From the NCBI RefSeq assembly GCF_000003815.2, contig NC_049991.1, positions 15,642,202 through 15,706,201 of the forward strand: DNA of 64,000 bases. The letters are read 5' to 3'. The notes under the pieces are model-generated. The model was not told the DNA's origin and ran no database searches. It worked only from the letters and a program-made list of their open reading frames with translations. The stretch is from Branchiostoma floridae. Lineage: Eukaryota; Chordata; Leptocardii; Amphioxiformes; Branchiostomatidae. Below, in pieces: positions 26,301 through 39,000 of the stretch. The first letter of the stretch is position 1; the number at the start of each line of letters is the position of its first letter. The translations under genes were made by a program, and so were the position numbers.

Positions 26301-29300
26301 ACTCTATATGATGTGCTTAGTTAAGATCATTTGTATTATGAAGTGTTAAGTTTAGGTATGGTAATTTATGTGTTGGTGAACAAAGGTTCAAATTACACTA
26401 ACAGATATCAAGTTAATGCATGTACAAATAGATGAAGAAAAGATAAATCTTTCACAAACTACATGTGCATCATTGACCATACATATTCTTGGGTTGAATA
26501 TCACAATGTTGAATAAGTGACTCACAGAACCCATTCTCTGGTGTACGCTACAGGAACCCCACATCACTAGGAGCTTTAGCAGGCCTGGGTCTCAGTAGAA
26601 ACCAACCGTTCAGCAGTCAGGTCAGTAGATGTCTACATCAGCACACGCTTCCAGATCAGAATATTTCGTAATTCACAAGGAACTAGCTATGTGCGATATA
26701 TCATTCTGTTATTATCTGCGGCTGCCCATATATTTGAATTGTATTTATCATCCAGTTAACATCCAAAAATTAGCTATGCTGTCTGAAAGTCAGTGCCATG
26801 TATTTTAAAATTTGCCAATGAATTAAAATAGATATTTCATAATTCAGAATGACACAGTAACTGTAGTGTAACCAGTCTTGTTTGTTGTCCAGTAATTTAT
26901 TTGATTTTTTTTGTAAAAAGATATGAAAATATAGCAAAGTAATTTTTGTAGTGTTTCTTCCTAAAAAGGGAAATTATGTACCATAATCATCAAATGTGTT
27001 AAGAAATGATTATTTCCTATGTTACTTTTTGTACATGTATTACAAATGTATGTGATGTAACTGTACAAGACAGTGGGCACTGGGGTTTCTGTTTATACAT
27101 GTAAATCCACCTTTTTATTTTCAATACCTGTCAGTACCAACTGAACGGGAATAATCCAGCTCACACTTGCAGCAATCCTGAATATCTATTATGGCTTTTA
27201 GGCTTTCAATTTTTTCAATTCAAGATTATAAATTGAATTCTGTAGAAATCACTTTATCTGCATGACTCTTTTATCAGCACTTCAAAAAAGAGTACATGTA
27301 CTTATGACTGTCGAATAGTAGGGATCAAGCCAGTCAGGCATGCAGCAGTCCTCGCTATCTCACAAGCGCAGCTCTACTTTCAGTCATTACATTGTCAAAG
27401 CATATTTTGCTCTTGTTTTCTGAGATAAAAGAGGCTGCTATCAGTGGTTTTCTGTTGCCGTACTGCTAAAATTGTGAACCAAAGGTGAATTCATGCTTAC
27501 ACTGTCTTGCTGTTCCTCTAAGAATGAAAAAGTTATTGAGTATCAGTGTTTAATTTCTTATGTTTATGCCTCATTTTACTTTTATACCATATAGGTGAAG
27601 ATTTGTCCATTTGTTTTCTATCTTTAGGGCCTATTGGGAAGTATGGGGTCCGTTGGGAGTGGGTCAGGCTTCAGTAGTGCAGGTAAGTGCCTGTTGTACA
27701 TGTAACAGTAGGAGTAAGCGTGATTTACTTTCCTCGGTCTTCACGTGGCTCACGACAGCTTGTGACTCATGTCGGAATGTCCCCAGGGCCTGTGTCTGTC
27801 TGTCAGGTTGAAAATGGACACTCGCTAGTAGGACGGGACTCTGTCCCCGTCCGCGCTGGATAGTGAAAAGTGACTTATTTTTTCAGTAAAATCTGACAAA
27901 CAGTCCGCTAACACGTCCGGCAACCGGAAGATTGGACAGATGAGCGGCAACACCTGGGAACATCCCTGGACATACGGTACAGCTGGACACTTTTGTCACA
28001 ATTTGGCTAACGCCACCTCCGTCAAACTCCTTTTGCTCTGAAATCACGGCACAGTACCAAGGTGTTTCTAATACTGGATGGCATGAGAATAATGCCATTT
28101 GGTAGGGGGTTGCAGAAGAGTCTGGAACAGTTCAAGGGAGGGGTTCCTCAGAGAGAGCGACAATACCCTGCCATGAATGAGAGAGGGAGTTAGTTAGGAA
28201 TGCATACCAGACTGAAACCAGACCCAAATGAAATTGTCCAGGGTTGCTACAACAGCTACAACATGCTGTAATAACATGTTAGACTTACTACCATGTCTGC
28301 CTACTTTTTATCAGTACTTAAAAAAGCAGTATGTATGACTGTTGAATAACAGGGATGAAGCTATTTGGGCGAAGGAGGCAGTCATTTGTAACTGACCGAA
28401 GAAGGCCATACATACACTTTATGAGCCACACAAGGTACCACTCAAAACTGCCATTTTGGGTGCTGCATTACTGCACATACTAGTAGTCAACACAAGAATA
28501 CTAGTAGTCAATCGTGTCTGGATTACCCTGTACAACAATACAGCACAATTTAACATAGCTGGTCCTCTGGTACACATTCTTGACCAACTTTCCTCTAAAT
28601 GGTGTTGTCTAAATCCCAGCCAGTATTGGGAACATCAGCATCGTCCTGTTTCTGCCATTATTTCCGATCAAAGGGAGTTTGGAGGAGGTGAAAGGCTGGG
28701 CTCGAAACACTTTCTTCCGCTACCTGCGTAATGTCATGTGTGATATCTACAGCTGAAATATCTTAGTGTAATACTGCCTGGAAGTTTGTTGGTATTTCAG
28801 GTGCAACATCAAAATGTTTTCTTGTAAATTGCAGGTTGCAGGTAGGTATTTCGAGCCCTGCTTACTGTAGGGCAAGGAGTATGGATATCGCCTGTTTAGT
28901 TTAGTTTTAAGAAACAGCAGAGACATTTATGCATGTTTCTAATCCATATAGGGTAAGCACAGTAATTAGCGGGTTGAACTGAAATGTGAAAAATGAATTT
29001 CCCAACAGCGATCTTATTAGTCTGATTCAAGCAGAATCCAAAAGACCTAAACACTATCTTCCGCACTGCACTCAAGTAGAGAGGAGTACATGTATTTCCT
29101 TTTAATAGCGGTATTGCTCTCCTATACCACATACAAATATACTGCATAGCCCTTTGGATACTGCCTTTGGATGCTCTGTATACATCTGCTTGGAGATTGG
29201 GCCTTATATCATACTACTGTCAGTCAGTCTGTACAGACTTTGACACATAGCTGTAATCTTAAATCATGAAATATAGGTGAATTCTACCAGACTTTCAATG

Positions 29301-32300
29301 TTACTTATCTGTGCTTTATGCTTTTCCTCAGTATTATGTATTTACAAAGCTTCAAACTGTTGATGAACAACGTTTTTTTTAAACTGTCACTGCTTAGAAA
29401 ATTGTTCCAAGTATCAAAATGAATTAGACTAAAACAAGTATCTTTGATCTTGCAGATTTCCCTGCTCTGAGTGATCGGCGTGGTAGTGAAAGTGGCTCCA
29501 ATACCGTTGGTTCCAATATGCCTGGTAGAGCGTATGGTAAGGACCTGGGATCATTGATACTTCCTGGTACTCTTCTTTCTAAAGGCTGCTGTTTTGCAGA
29601 AATAATATGTCTTTATTTCTTGGAATCTGTTCCTAGTGCATTGCCTACTGTGTTGAAAAAAGATACTAGTGAGTTATGCTTTGTGATTTCGAAACGGAGG
29701 AAAAAAACTTGCTCATCTGTAATATTTGGCAATGCACTTTTGGTTTATGGTTACGTGGAAGTCGTGCCTGGGCCAGATATGGGGTTTGAAATAATGTTTA
29801 TCATGACCTTTTAAATGCAGCTGGTATGGTGGCCAAACCCCCGAGTGAACCCCAGCAGGAGTTTACCATCCATAATGAAGACTTTCCGGCATTACCAGGG
29901 ACACAGAGTGAGTCTATCATAGTATCTGCTTTATGTACAATGATAGACAGATGTTTGGTCTTTCTTGTGGCTGAGAGCAAACCGCTTTTTAATCAAAGTA
30001 CAAACGAATGTGACCTGTTCAGTATGAATGGTGTTGTGTAGTACATTTTGCTGTGATGAAAGATAGTTTGTTTATTGCGCAACAATTGCATCAGTGACAA
30101 TGTATGGCAATATATATACAACAAAGGGTACAGTCTAATACTACACATTTACGTAATTTTTAGGGCATTTGTTTTGTTTTGCAGACCAAGAAAATAACAG
30201 AGACGAGAATGCAAACAAAACAGTGAGTACAGGTTCAGGAAGGTGTGACTAACAATTGTGTCATGCAAGAAACATGACATATATATGGCTGCTGCACTTC
30301 ATCAGTCTTTAAAAGTTTGAAAAATACACTCTTTATGAAGGTATTAATGATTCCCTTTTAGCTGGTAAATTTCAACTGTACTATGCCAGTTAGCATCCTA
30401 CTGGTATCAAAACAAGAATAATGAACGGTGAAAACTTCCCTAGGAGACCACTCGGGATGATAAGATCTGGTCTGTGTGAAGAAGCCGTCACTATAGACAG
30501 GATTGTTAATGGTCAAATTGGCCTTGTGGTACTCATAAACAGGTAGTTACAGAGTCTGACTTATCATCATCATCATCATCGGTTGACGTGATCAAACTGA
30601 AAATTTATGGAATAGCTAAGATGGATTTCTGGATGGAAAGACTTAACACTTTACTTCTGTGTACCATCCAGCCCACAAGTACGGCAGTATCATCAGCAGG
30701 AGGTGGGTAAAGTGTTCCTTGTTTTGTCACTCACAAAACCTTATCCTAGCCTACAGAACTCTCTGCCATGCCTGCGTATATGGCGGGGGAAAATGGGAGT
30801 CGAAAACTCCTATTATAACAGGTATACTGCTAGATAGTAATATGACCCTTTTCCCCTCAAGGCTTAAGGTTAGAACAGCTTTCTTAGAATGGCAATTAAG
30901 TCTATGTCAAAGATTAAACCCTGATAATAATAATGGAATGTATCTATTTGTTGATATGGCTTGCGAAGGGTTTGGTGTGTGGTTATCGATGGTTCAATGA
31001 GGATAGCACAAGGCATGCAACTAACGGTGATCCATTTTGTTGGGCTTCAAAAGCTCTCTCTCTTCCACCCCAAGGTATGGCAGACTTCAGCTGGATAAAA
31101 TCCGACTCACCAGGGTTTAAACAGTTCAAAGGTAAGCCCCTTATTAACGACCTTCGGGTTACGCAGAGCATTATTCTTGACCCTTCTGTGTGAAGAAACT
31201 TGACCCTCATTTGGTAAAGGTCATGTTTGTTATTCTTGTTCACTTTTAAAAGGTCGTAGCTTGTTGACTTTTAGCTGTAGACGTCTTAAGCCTTTTATGT
31301 CTGTGTCCTTCATGTGAGCTGGGTTTAAGGTGGTTAGCAGGTGGAGTGTAAAAGGGTGCTTAGCTAAAGGTCAAATTAGTTCACTGAAGTAGAAACTTGT
31401 TATCGGTTGTAAGAAAAGCATAGTTGTTGTGAGGGTAACATTGGCAAGATCTGTCAAATAGGCCATGTTGATTTAATTATATGGATGGCATCTGTGTGCA
31501 TCAATATCCGGCTGTTTCCTAGAAAGGTTTTCAACCATACGGTAAATCGTACAAAGCAGCTGTAAATCGTACAAATTTGTGCCGTAGATTGCATAAAAAT
31601 ATCAGAAAAGATATACTGATCATAGAATGCCAAGGTTAATTCCAAAGTCAAAGAAGAATATGTGAAAGAACAAAATGAGAAAAAAATCTTTTGTTTGGTA
31701 TGACATATTCTGTATGTTCAGTCATTTGTTCAACCTTCCTGGCCACTTAGATTCCATGAAGTCAACTTTTCTTGGGACCCAACTTTTTTATTTGCACGCT
31801 CGCATCAGTTTTTGGGTTCCGCGAGGATGACATCCATATAATCAAATCAACATGGCCTTATTAGAACTTGGGAAAAAGGTGGAAGTTGTAGTGAAGAACT
31901 AGGTGTTTTGTGCTTTGTTGTATTTGAACCAATTTGTGACCTTGATTGAACTTAATCTGAAGTAAGATGATAACTTTTTTACCACCACTCCCAACAGCAG
32001 TTCTGGCAAACGATGAAGGAGGTACAAAATTCCCTTCTTTTTCCCCTGTTGTTATTTCACTTTGAAGTGTTGTGTAGCAAACTAGGCACACAGTATTTTT
32101 GTGTGTGTTTTGTGTTACTGTTTTGCAGTGGTAGGAGTAGTAGTAACAACATTGTACGTCTTTGTATCGACCGTGGCTTGAGTTTCAGTTTTCTTTGCAG
32201 TGATCACGGCGTGGGGTTGGTGTGTGTTTGTGTGTGTCCATTTTGCCAGACTTTTGGGTCAGCAGAAGGTTCATGTTGTCCTTGTGTACCCTACAGGGAC

Positions 32301-35300
32301 AGGGTCAGATCCGGCCAAGTTCCCAGTAGACAAGTCCCAGAAGAGGGGGATTCAGACGTTACCGGACGGTAGGTTCAAAGGCTATTGTAACATCAATATC
32401 TACACAGTGACATAACATTGTTTTCTGGCCCATAACGTCTTCAAAAAGTCAAACAAGTCACATTTTTTCATGAGTGGTAGAAATGTGTTAAAATGTTAGA
32501 TTCCTGAATTGGGGACAACTTTGATCATTGATGTGAAAAGGTTACCAAGAATAGCCTAGGTAATTCCATGTAACTGTTGACAAGTCATGGAATTGTAAAG
32601 CTTGCTACTTTGCCACAAAGACATTTGAAATAATTTCTTTGATTTACTATGATTATGAATAGACTTTCCTATCATTTCCTAAAATGTTGTAGCACCAATG
32701 TAAAAGGTTGTCTTATCAAATCAGTATCTTGTATTTGTAATGGTTATCTGTATAGCTGGAATAGCCACCCTTTGATGTAACACACCAGCTTACACATATG
32801 CAGCATTGCAGGATATGTCGTTCACTCGTTTCAGCTCAGTTTAAACTGTAGTAACCCCATCAAAATAGAACTATCAAGAACTATCTATCACTGGCTTGTT
32901 ACCAATTAATGTTGTGATTGAGTAGTGAGCTCTAATTACAAGGAATGAAAGAGCCCAAAGGGCAGTGTAGCTTAGCTATATACTAACAAGTCATCCATCA
33001 TCCAGTTAATTCTGCTTAGACTGGAGAGCGGTTCCTAGTGTATTAAATTCAGACACGACTCAGATGGGCATATTCGGTAAATGATGACATGTTTTCATAT
33101 CTAATATCATGCTCCTATATCAAGCTTGTGAACTTTAGTTTTAGCTGTTTGTATAAGTTGAGTGAATTTCCACTGGGTGTAAGTTGTCAAGTTTGATAGA
33201 TAATGCTTTTTGTATCTTCATGTTATGCAACTTAATGCATGAATAGCCATGAAAATCATTGCCTTTGCCCTAAAAGGTTACTTTTTGGCAGCATTTTATG
33301 TATGTATGTGCCACTGGTTAAACAAGCTAACAATGGATTTTAACGAATTTTGGTTTGGCCTTATCCTATTGAAGATTTATTTGATTTTTGGCACCCTGTT
33401 GGCTTGCTTTGGTACTTCAATGGAACGACCAGTTTTGATATGTTGTTGTCATTGTCATTATTGTGCAGGAACGGTAAGAAACATCCCCGCGGGTATGGTA
33501 ACGGACCAGTTCGGCATGGTGGGTCTCCTCACCTTCATACGGGCGGCGGAGACAGACCCCAACATGGTGGCGCTCGCGCTGGGGAGCGACCTCACCACGC
33601 TAGGGCTCAACCTCAACTCTCCAGAGTAAGGGCTTCGTTTTCTAGTGTGTCGTGTGTTGACTATGTAGAAAATCCCACAATATAAGCAAACTGTATAGAT
33701 ATAGGTGAAGTTACTGCCTCTGGCATAGAGTATACAGAAACTACTACACACGAACACACACACACACACATACAGCCACACACACAGACAGACAAGCCAA
33801 TAAACAATACTTCAATGAATAATTGTATCTTAGGTTTCATGTAGTCTTGTGTAAGAGTATGCTATTTCATTAATAGAATAAATGAATGAATGAATTACTA
33901 CCCAAAAGTCCCATTTATGTTTGTGTGATGTATGATGCCATCAGATGTTCCTGTCTATAGCCCTTTTACAGCCATCTTGCCCGTCCAGCCTGTATTGCAC
34001 AGGGGAGAAGCCTGGAAGCCATCCTATTCTAGCTCCCGTTCACTCTTCTGCTGGATTCCCTGTGTAAATAGTCTAGCACCTGGATATAGGAGGCCAATTG
34101 GTATTTGAAAATTTGTCTGAAAATACGCAAGGTCTGTGAGTGCCTTCATGTCGCACAATCCTCTGCCATGGCATGGTCTGGTGACTGACTTCCAAAAGGC
34201 ATTCTATCCGCATTACGTTGCTTCTGACAAAGTTACCATACCGTAGATAATCAGTGAAGTAAAGGCCAAACATTTAGATGGAGACAGAGGCCAGCCTAAT
34301 GCTGCAGGGAAGTTATCAGAAGAGCAAACCACAGCAAGAACAGGATGGATTCCAGGCCATGGTCATAATCCGACTTAATCACTGTGTGTCTACCTTGGCA
34401 GGAACTTGTATAATAACTTTGGTGGGCCCTGGGCGGACCACCCGTGCAGAGCACAAGATATAGGTAACTACTCGTCAGGGGGCACTTCTGCTCTTCCCTT
34501 TGCGATTTGAATTCTACTTACATGTACATAACAGCCCTCTTGTTTCCCTCCCTCAGGCTGATGATTTGTTTTGTTACATGTAAAGGCAGCTCATAACAGG
34601 TTCCTTGTGGTTTCTTTGAGTTACCTGCATGGCAGCACGTGACTAGCGTTCAATTATTATACTCCTCTTGTAGATGTAGACTCTCTCCTTTTCTTTTCTT
34701 ATAATTACAAGTGTGTGTTTGTTTCTTCTTTTCTTGTAAAAGAGTAGGAAATGATTACTAAGGTGTCAGTCTAGAATAATGTGCTTAGTAGCCTGAGTGC
34801 CATCCTAGTTTAGTTAACCGGGGCTCCCATACTGTCTGTGAGTATAGAGTATTGGAGCACTGGTAAATTAACCACGATGACACTCAGGCTCATGTTTAGT
34901 GCATGTCTTCAATGATTGCATGGGTAAATGCTCCTAAAACTTCTTCATGTGTTTGAAACTTTTCAAATTCTTATTGTTTGTGTGTTTGTAGATACTTTTA
35001 GGTAGTATCAAAGACCCCTATTGACATATTCTTGAGCAGTTGCATAAGGCTTCGCTGATGTTAGATATTCCGCTGCACACATTTCCAGACTTCCACGTCC
35101 CGTCCGAGTACCTGACCAACATCCACATCAGGCACAAGCTGGCGCCCATCAAGCTGAACCGGTACGGGGAGGACCTGCTGTTTTTCATGTTCTACACAGC
35201 GACGCAGGACGTGCTGCAGTTAGCCGCTGCTGCAGAGTTGTAAGTGTGGTGGTAGAAAGCTGCTCCTTTCTTCTTTCTTTAGAGTATCGGAGTCCAGATA

Positions 35301-35945
35301 AACTAACTAGGAAGGCCTCGAAGCTGATTTGAATACACCATGACCTGACAGATCACTTCCTAGTTTGCGTAAACCACAACATCTGGTAAAGCAGACCAAT
35401 TGTCAGCATTTTTCCAAGGCTGTTCTTAGATTGAAATCGTTCAGAAATGAAATGATCCTTGTGGCAGACCATCACTTTTTTGTGAATTCAAAGTTTTAAT
35501 GGTAGTGCCATGGTACCTTGGTGCACCTACAGTCTTGCATTTACATTTCTGAATACATGGCCACACTTGTTCCATGTTAGAAGTTCAATGACAGATTAAG
35601 ACATTTGCAAAGTAAAATACCCCAAAAATGCCTTCAAACCAAGCATATACTTGACCTTTTGTATCATTAAATTACCTTGACTATACATGTAACACTCTGA
35701 TGGTCCCTTATGTCAGGTACAACCGAGACTGGAGGTACCACAAGGAGGAGAGAGTGTGGATCACGAGAGCGCCGGGGATGGAGCCGCACGTCAAAACCAA
35801 CACGTACGAGAGGGGCACGTACTACTTCTTTGACGCCCAGGGGTGGAGAAAGGTTGCCAAGGAGTTCCATTTAGACTACGACAAGTTGGAAGATCGGCCC
35901 CATCTGCCCGCGACGTTGCACCACAACCCAGCCGCTCTCGCATGA
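20322..35945 (+). CDS. CNOT2: CCR4-NOT transcription complex subunit 2
   Basis: CNOT2 is a scaffold of the CCR4-NOT deadenylase; its C-terminal NOT-box binds CNOT3 and CNOT1. Coding exons in unbroken phase are 20322-20338, 21128-21206, 22148-22240, 24320-24362, 25290-25428, 25915-26070, 26554-26620, 27628-27682, 29456-29536, 29821-29907, 30185-30222, 30672-30702, 32297-32368, 33469-33625, 34402-34463, 35089-35239 and 35717-35945, giving 518 residues (human about 540). The N-terminal half is low-complexity, rich in Gly/Met/Asn/Ser/Pro, with the family's two DFPAL motifs (near residues 217 and 260). The NOT-box fills about residues 324-518, with MVTDQFGM, TLGLNLNSPE, FHVPSEYLTNIHIR, NRDWRYHKEERVWITRAPGM and TYERGTYYFFD. 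The start ATG at 20322 has good context (AGCATGG). The exon is open upstream from 20298, so an earlier start is possible. Confidence 0.95.
20480..20723. mobile_element. Mutator-like MITE with long terminal inverted repeats
   Basis: The left end TAGCCTCCGTTGCAGGC and about 90 bp after it are mirrored by the right arm ending GCAATGGAGGCTA. Flanking 9-mers GGGTTGCAA (20471-20479) and AGGTTGCAA (20724-20732) match 8 of 9. The interior holds direct GGGAGTTTGCCG repeats. It sits in the CNOT2 intron just after the first coding exon. Confidence 0.7.
22980..23560. repeat. Diverged tandem duplication, period about 291 bp, in a CNOT2 intron
   Basis: The block CTGCTGCCCAAAGC...GATCATCAAGAAA at 22988 recurs at 23280. 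Later segments keep the same order (TACTGCTGG, CCAGAG, CTCTAATGAAATAG, GGATGGA, GAATAT, CTTGAAAGTT). Sequence identity is moderate with indels. The second copy ends where the MITE at 23568 begins. Confidence 0.65.
23568..24267. mobile_element. Mutator-like MITE interrupted by a nested hAT-like element
   Basis: The outer ends are TAGCCTGGGTATCC and GGTACCCAGGCTA. Flanking 9-mers TGCGCATAG and TGTGCCTAA match 6 of 9, so any target duplication is old. It shares the GAAGTAGTTCGCT and GCGACTGTACATAGTGTATA text with the copy at 5513-5727. A second element occupies 23920-24249 near its right end. Confidence 0.6.
23920..24249. mobile_element. Nested hAT-like MITE rich in CAGGT motifs
   Basis: The ends CAGGGCTTGAAATACC and GTATTTTGAGCCCTG are inverted repeats of the hAT type (CAGGG start). 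CTGATG occurs directly on both sides, consistent with part of an 8-bp target duplication. The interior carries many GTGCAGGT / ACCTGCAC motifs. A partial relative ends near 28862 (GTATTTCGAGCCCTGC). Confidence 0.6.
25860..25891. mobile_element. Right end of a decayed MITE abutting a CNOT2 splice acceptor
   Basis: The 32-bp end GATGTCATCCATATAATCAA (continuing ATCAACATGGCC) equals the right terminus of the element at 31461-31857, and the upstream 70 bp is also related. It ends 23 bases before the exon that starts at 25915, so the branch-point region of this intron lies at the transposon edge. Confidence 0.6.
26162..26302. mobile_element. Small MITE with 20-bp imperfect inverted ends
   Basis: GTAGAAGCCAGTTAATTGCA at 26162-26181 is the inverse of 26283-26302 with mismatches in the middle. 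The unit is 141 bp, non-coding, in a CNOT2 intron. Confidence 0.55.
31461..31857. mobile_element. MITE with 32-bp terminal inverted repeats
   Basis: The left end GGCCATGTTGATTTAATTAT (continuing ATGGATGGCATC) at 31461-31492 is the inverse of 31826-31857 with two mismatches. The 397-bp element is non-coding and lies in the CNOT2 intron between 30702 and 32297. A truncated relative ends at 25891. Confidence 0.7.
34789..34890. mobile_element. Mutator-like MITE, TAGCCTG family, foldback
   Basis: The ends TAGCCTGAGTGCCATC and GATGACACTCAGGCT form a hairpin through most of the 102-bp element. Flanking 9-mers TGTGCTTAG and CATGTTTAG agree at 6 of 9, and every difference is a transition, as expected for an aged target duplication. 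Confidence 0.6.
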
Positions 35946-37027
35946 TATCGAAAGCGATATCAGTCTCCTACTTCAGCCCTAACATGCTTTAAGTCTTAAA
36001 GAAGCTCCATGGGCTTCTTCAGGTACTTAAGATATTTGGGCTGGGTCTGAGACTCTATAGAGTAGATGTAAGGATATACCAATGTGTGAAGGAACAGTGA
36101 TGATGTCTCAGTGAACAGTAGTGTTCCAGTGCTTTACTTAAAGTTACCTTTCATATAGGCCATTGACCACCATATAGGCCAGTATCATTGTCATACTTAT
36201 CTAATACGTCAGTCAAATTATGTGTCAAATGGAGAAAACTTTTCCTCTATCCAGAACTGTGTGTGCAGTTTGGTACTTATTTACTCTCATCCTCTGTTCA
36301 TGTTTTCTTTGTACGTTTTATGAGAGTCACTCTTCTCTGTAGTCACATTTTTCTGTGGCTACGTGCCTGGGCTGGGGTGCTATTGTTCATTGAGACATAT
36401 CTATGTGTGTATATATAGAGGTAGATTTTGCCATCCAACATGGCAGGTTAGACCAGCTGGAAGTGGAAAGAGCAGAGGGGCAACTACACATAAAGTACAG
36501 ACCACTAAACATATGGAATTTCTTCCTGTGAGCTCCTGAAAAGAGTGTGGTTCCCAAAGAGGAAAATATTCACTACTACAGATTCCTAAGGTCAGTGTAC
36601 CAAGGTTGGTTGTAGATTCACTGTCAAACCCACCGATCAAAACAACCAGCCATTCGGTATTGCGACCGGAAGATAAGATGTTGTATCTTCTTTATGTTTG
36701 TCAAGGTAGCGGAAGGATCCTATAAGGATCCGCGTGTACAATGCCAATGTACAGACCTGAATTGTAACCCTGCCACGGTAGTGGGGAAGATATGACATTT
36801 GTAAACAATGCACTTGAGCCGTGCCTTGTGGAGAAGTCAGGTGTTTTTAACCAGGGCGCAGGACCCGTACAAGTCAGAACGTTGATGTGAATATCCTGTA
36901 CATCAGTGGGTTTATCAGAGGCAGATATTGTGATGGCTTGTGGGGATGCTGTGCTCTCAGGACCAGGGGATGGGATACCCCTATGTGGGTACAGGAGTGA
37001 GGCTGTGAGACCTGCTGTGTCAGTAAT

Positions 37028-37033
37028 AATAAA
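37028..37033 (+). terminator. Candidate CNOT2 polyadenylation signal
   Basis: AATAAA lies about 1.1 kb after the CNOT2 stop and is the first canonical hexamer I found there. Confidence 0.4.
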
Positions 37034-37212
37034 ACTCTTCTCAAAATAGAACAGCTCACCTCTGATTCGTTTGCTTCAACAGAGAGGATAAGCATGGTTG
37101 CTTTATCTAGAAGTTGTGTGAGTGATGGAGAAAGGATAGTGTTGCAAGCACGTACCTAATACCTTAAGTAACCAGTTAAGGTTGCAGTACCTTCCAAAGC
37201 CGGAACAAGCCT

Positions 37213-37403
37213 GGCTTCCTGGCAACAGCAAAGCCTGGAGAGTGCACCCCACATGACGTCATGAGTGTTATGCCTGTCGCCATGGCAACCCATCCTTATT
37301 TAGAAATGGCTAGATATGAGTAGTACGTGATCTTAGATACAACGTGCTATTTTATTAGCCGTATTTGAAGATAAACGTCTCCTGTTGCAAGCAGAAGGTT
37401 TCA
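37213..37403 (+). promoter_or_regulatory. Promoter-like cluster: CRE plus perfect RFX X-box, then a donor
   Basis: A full CRE, TGACGTCA, is at 37254-37261. A 14-mer fitting the RFX X-box consensus exactly (GTCGCCATGGCAAC) is at 37276-37289. A weaker X-box-like site (GGCTTCCTGGCAAC) begins at about 37213. About 115 bases downstream a good donor, TTTCAG|GTGAGC, stands at 37403/37404. This arrangement fits a promoter and non-coding first exon for the CARD-Ig gene, whose first coding exon starts just after an acceptor at 41458. The link is inferred. Confidence 0.45.
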
Positions 37404-39000
37404 GGTGAGCATTTTGTCCTTCCATTCAGGCGGTAATTTCTCCTTTGTAGAAGTCATTCAAGATCATTGCGTTCAGACTTTGTTTTACCGTTTGTATCTG
37501 AATAACTGTCTAGTTTGATTTTTTGGATTACGGATGAACATCGTTTGGTTTTGTGCATTTTATTCTATTCTTTACCCAAAAAATTGAGTATTGGTATACA
37601 GAACATTTCCGACAATTATTACTCACTACCTTTTGAGGCTTTATGAATATAGGCCTATATTCAATTTAGTTATCAAAGATTTGCTATGATTTCTTATCAT
37701 TACTTTTTCCCCGGAGTTCTGAAAGGTCGCCACGGCAAGAAAACGGAACACGCGGAATGAATTCCTTGGCGTTTGTTTTGTAATCATCACATACCTGTTT
37801 TGATGTAAACTCTTAATTTGTCCGCATGTTTAGCCAAACATGTTCCAATGTAAGACAAAGCGGCGTAATCCAATGTCTAATTCTTCTGAATCATTGACGT
37901 AAGCACAGACTCTTACATTAGCGTTTGTCTTACACATAATTCTCGGACGTAAGTGTGCTATTCTGTATTGTGAGCGATTTCAGCGGTGAAATTGGCTTAA
38001 TGTTTCCCAGTCAGGACGCCTTGATTGAGTGACAGATAGCGCGGTGGTGGGTTTGTGTTGGTGCGCGTTGACTTACCCCCAGGAGCCTTCATCGGATTAC
38101 AGGGACAAAACTACCATTACCTCCTCCGCTTATCTTCTAAATCCAACTAAGGCGCGGGATAACTGTTCTTTCAACCGCGAGCAAACGATGACTGACAGCA
38201 AGAAAGGGAAAACTAATACGTGACCAGGAAACACTAGTCTTGACCTTTGCAGTGAGGCACGAAGCTCACACCATTCGCTTTTACCTATTCGAAATTTTCC
38301 AACTCATATCCCATTATGGAGCAATATATACTGAGAATTTAGTTACACTTTAGAAGAAATGACGTCCGGTCGATATGGTCGTCCTGCAGCTGAAAACTTG
38401 AAAACAGATCTGTCATCGAATGAATGAACGCGGGCAAACTTTTCCTTTGTCAGATTGCCTCATGCGGGAGACAGCGAGCCCAAATCCCTTAATCCCACCC
38501 TTTGGGACGGACAGGACTAAGACGTTCTGAGCGATGTCTTCTGATCCAGATTAATTAGAAGTCAAAGAATGCTCCAAGGCAACGACGCGGACCGGGGAAG
38601 CCGGCCAGCCGTCTCCTTGGCTGCTAAGTTTGTACACACAGACTTATGAAACATTAGTCATACCATGTTTACTTTGCAATTGTATAGTCATTGTCGCCAC
38701 CCCTTAAGCTGTATTGTGTGTGCGGCGATAGGAAACGCGCCGACTGAAACACAACACACTGTGTCAGAACAGCAATACGGGTAACCACGTCGGACTCGCA
38801 GGGAAGGACGTATATTCCTTCCGTTACAACACCTGCTGGTGGAGTTATTGGAGAAGCGGCAAAATCTCATTCCTGATGACAGATGCAGGTTTTCCGTCCG
38901 CCCAGGTGTTCTAACAGGTGTCACTAGACGCAGGTGAACAGCGGAAAGGTGCAACCAACTCTACTGCCCGAATGACCTAGCGACTGAGACCGTCTTCGCA

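Noticed and set aside
30659-31193. Open frames in a CNOT2 intron (containing NGMYLFVDMACEGFGVWL)
   Set aside because: The text looks protein-like, but I recognise no family and there is no splice support. It may be a fossil element fragment.
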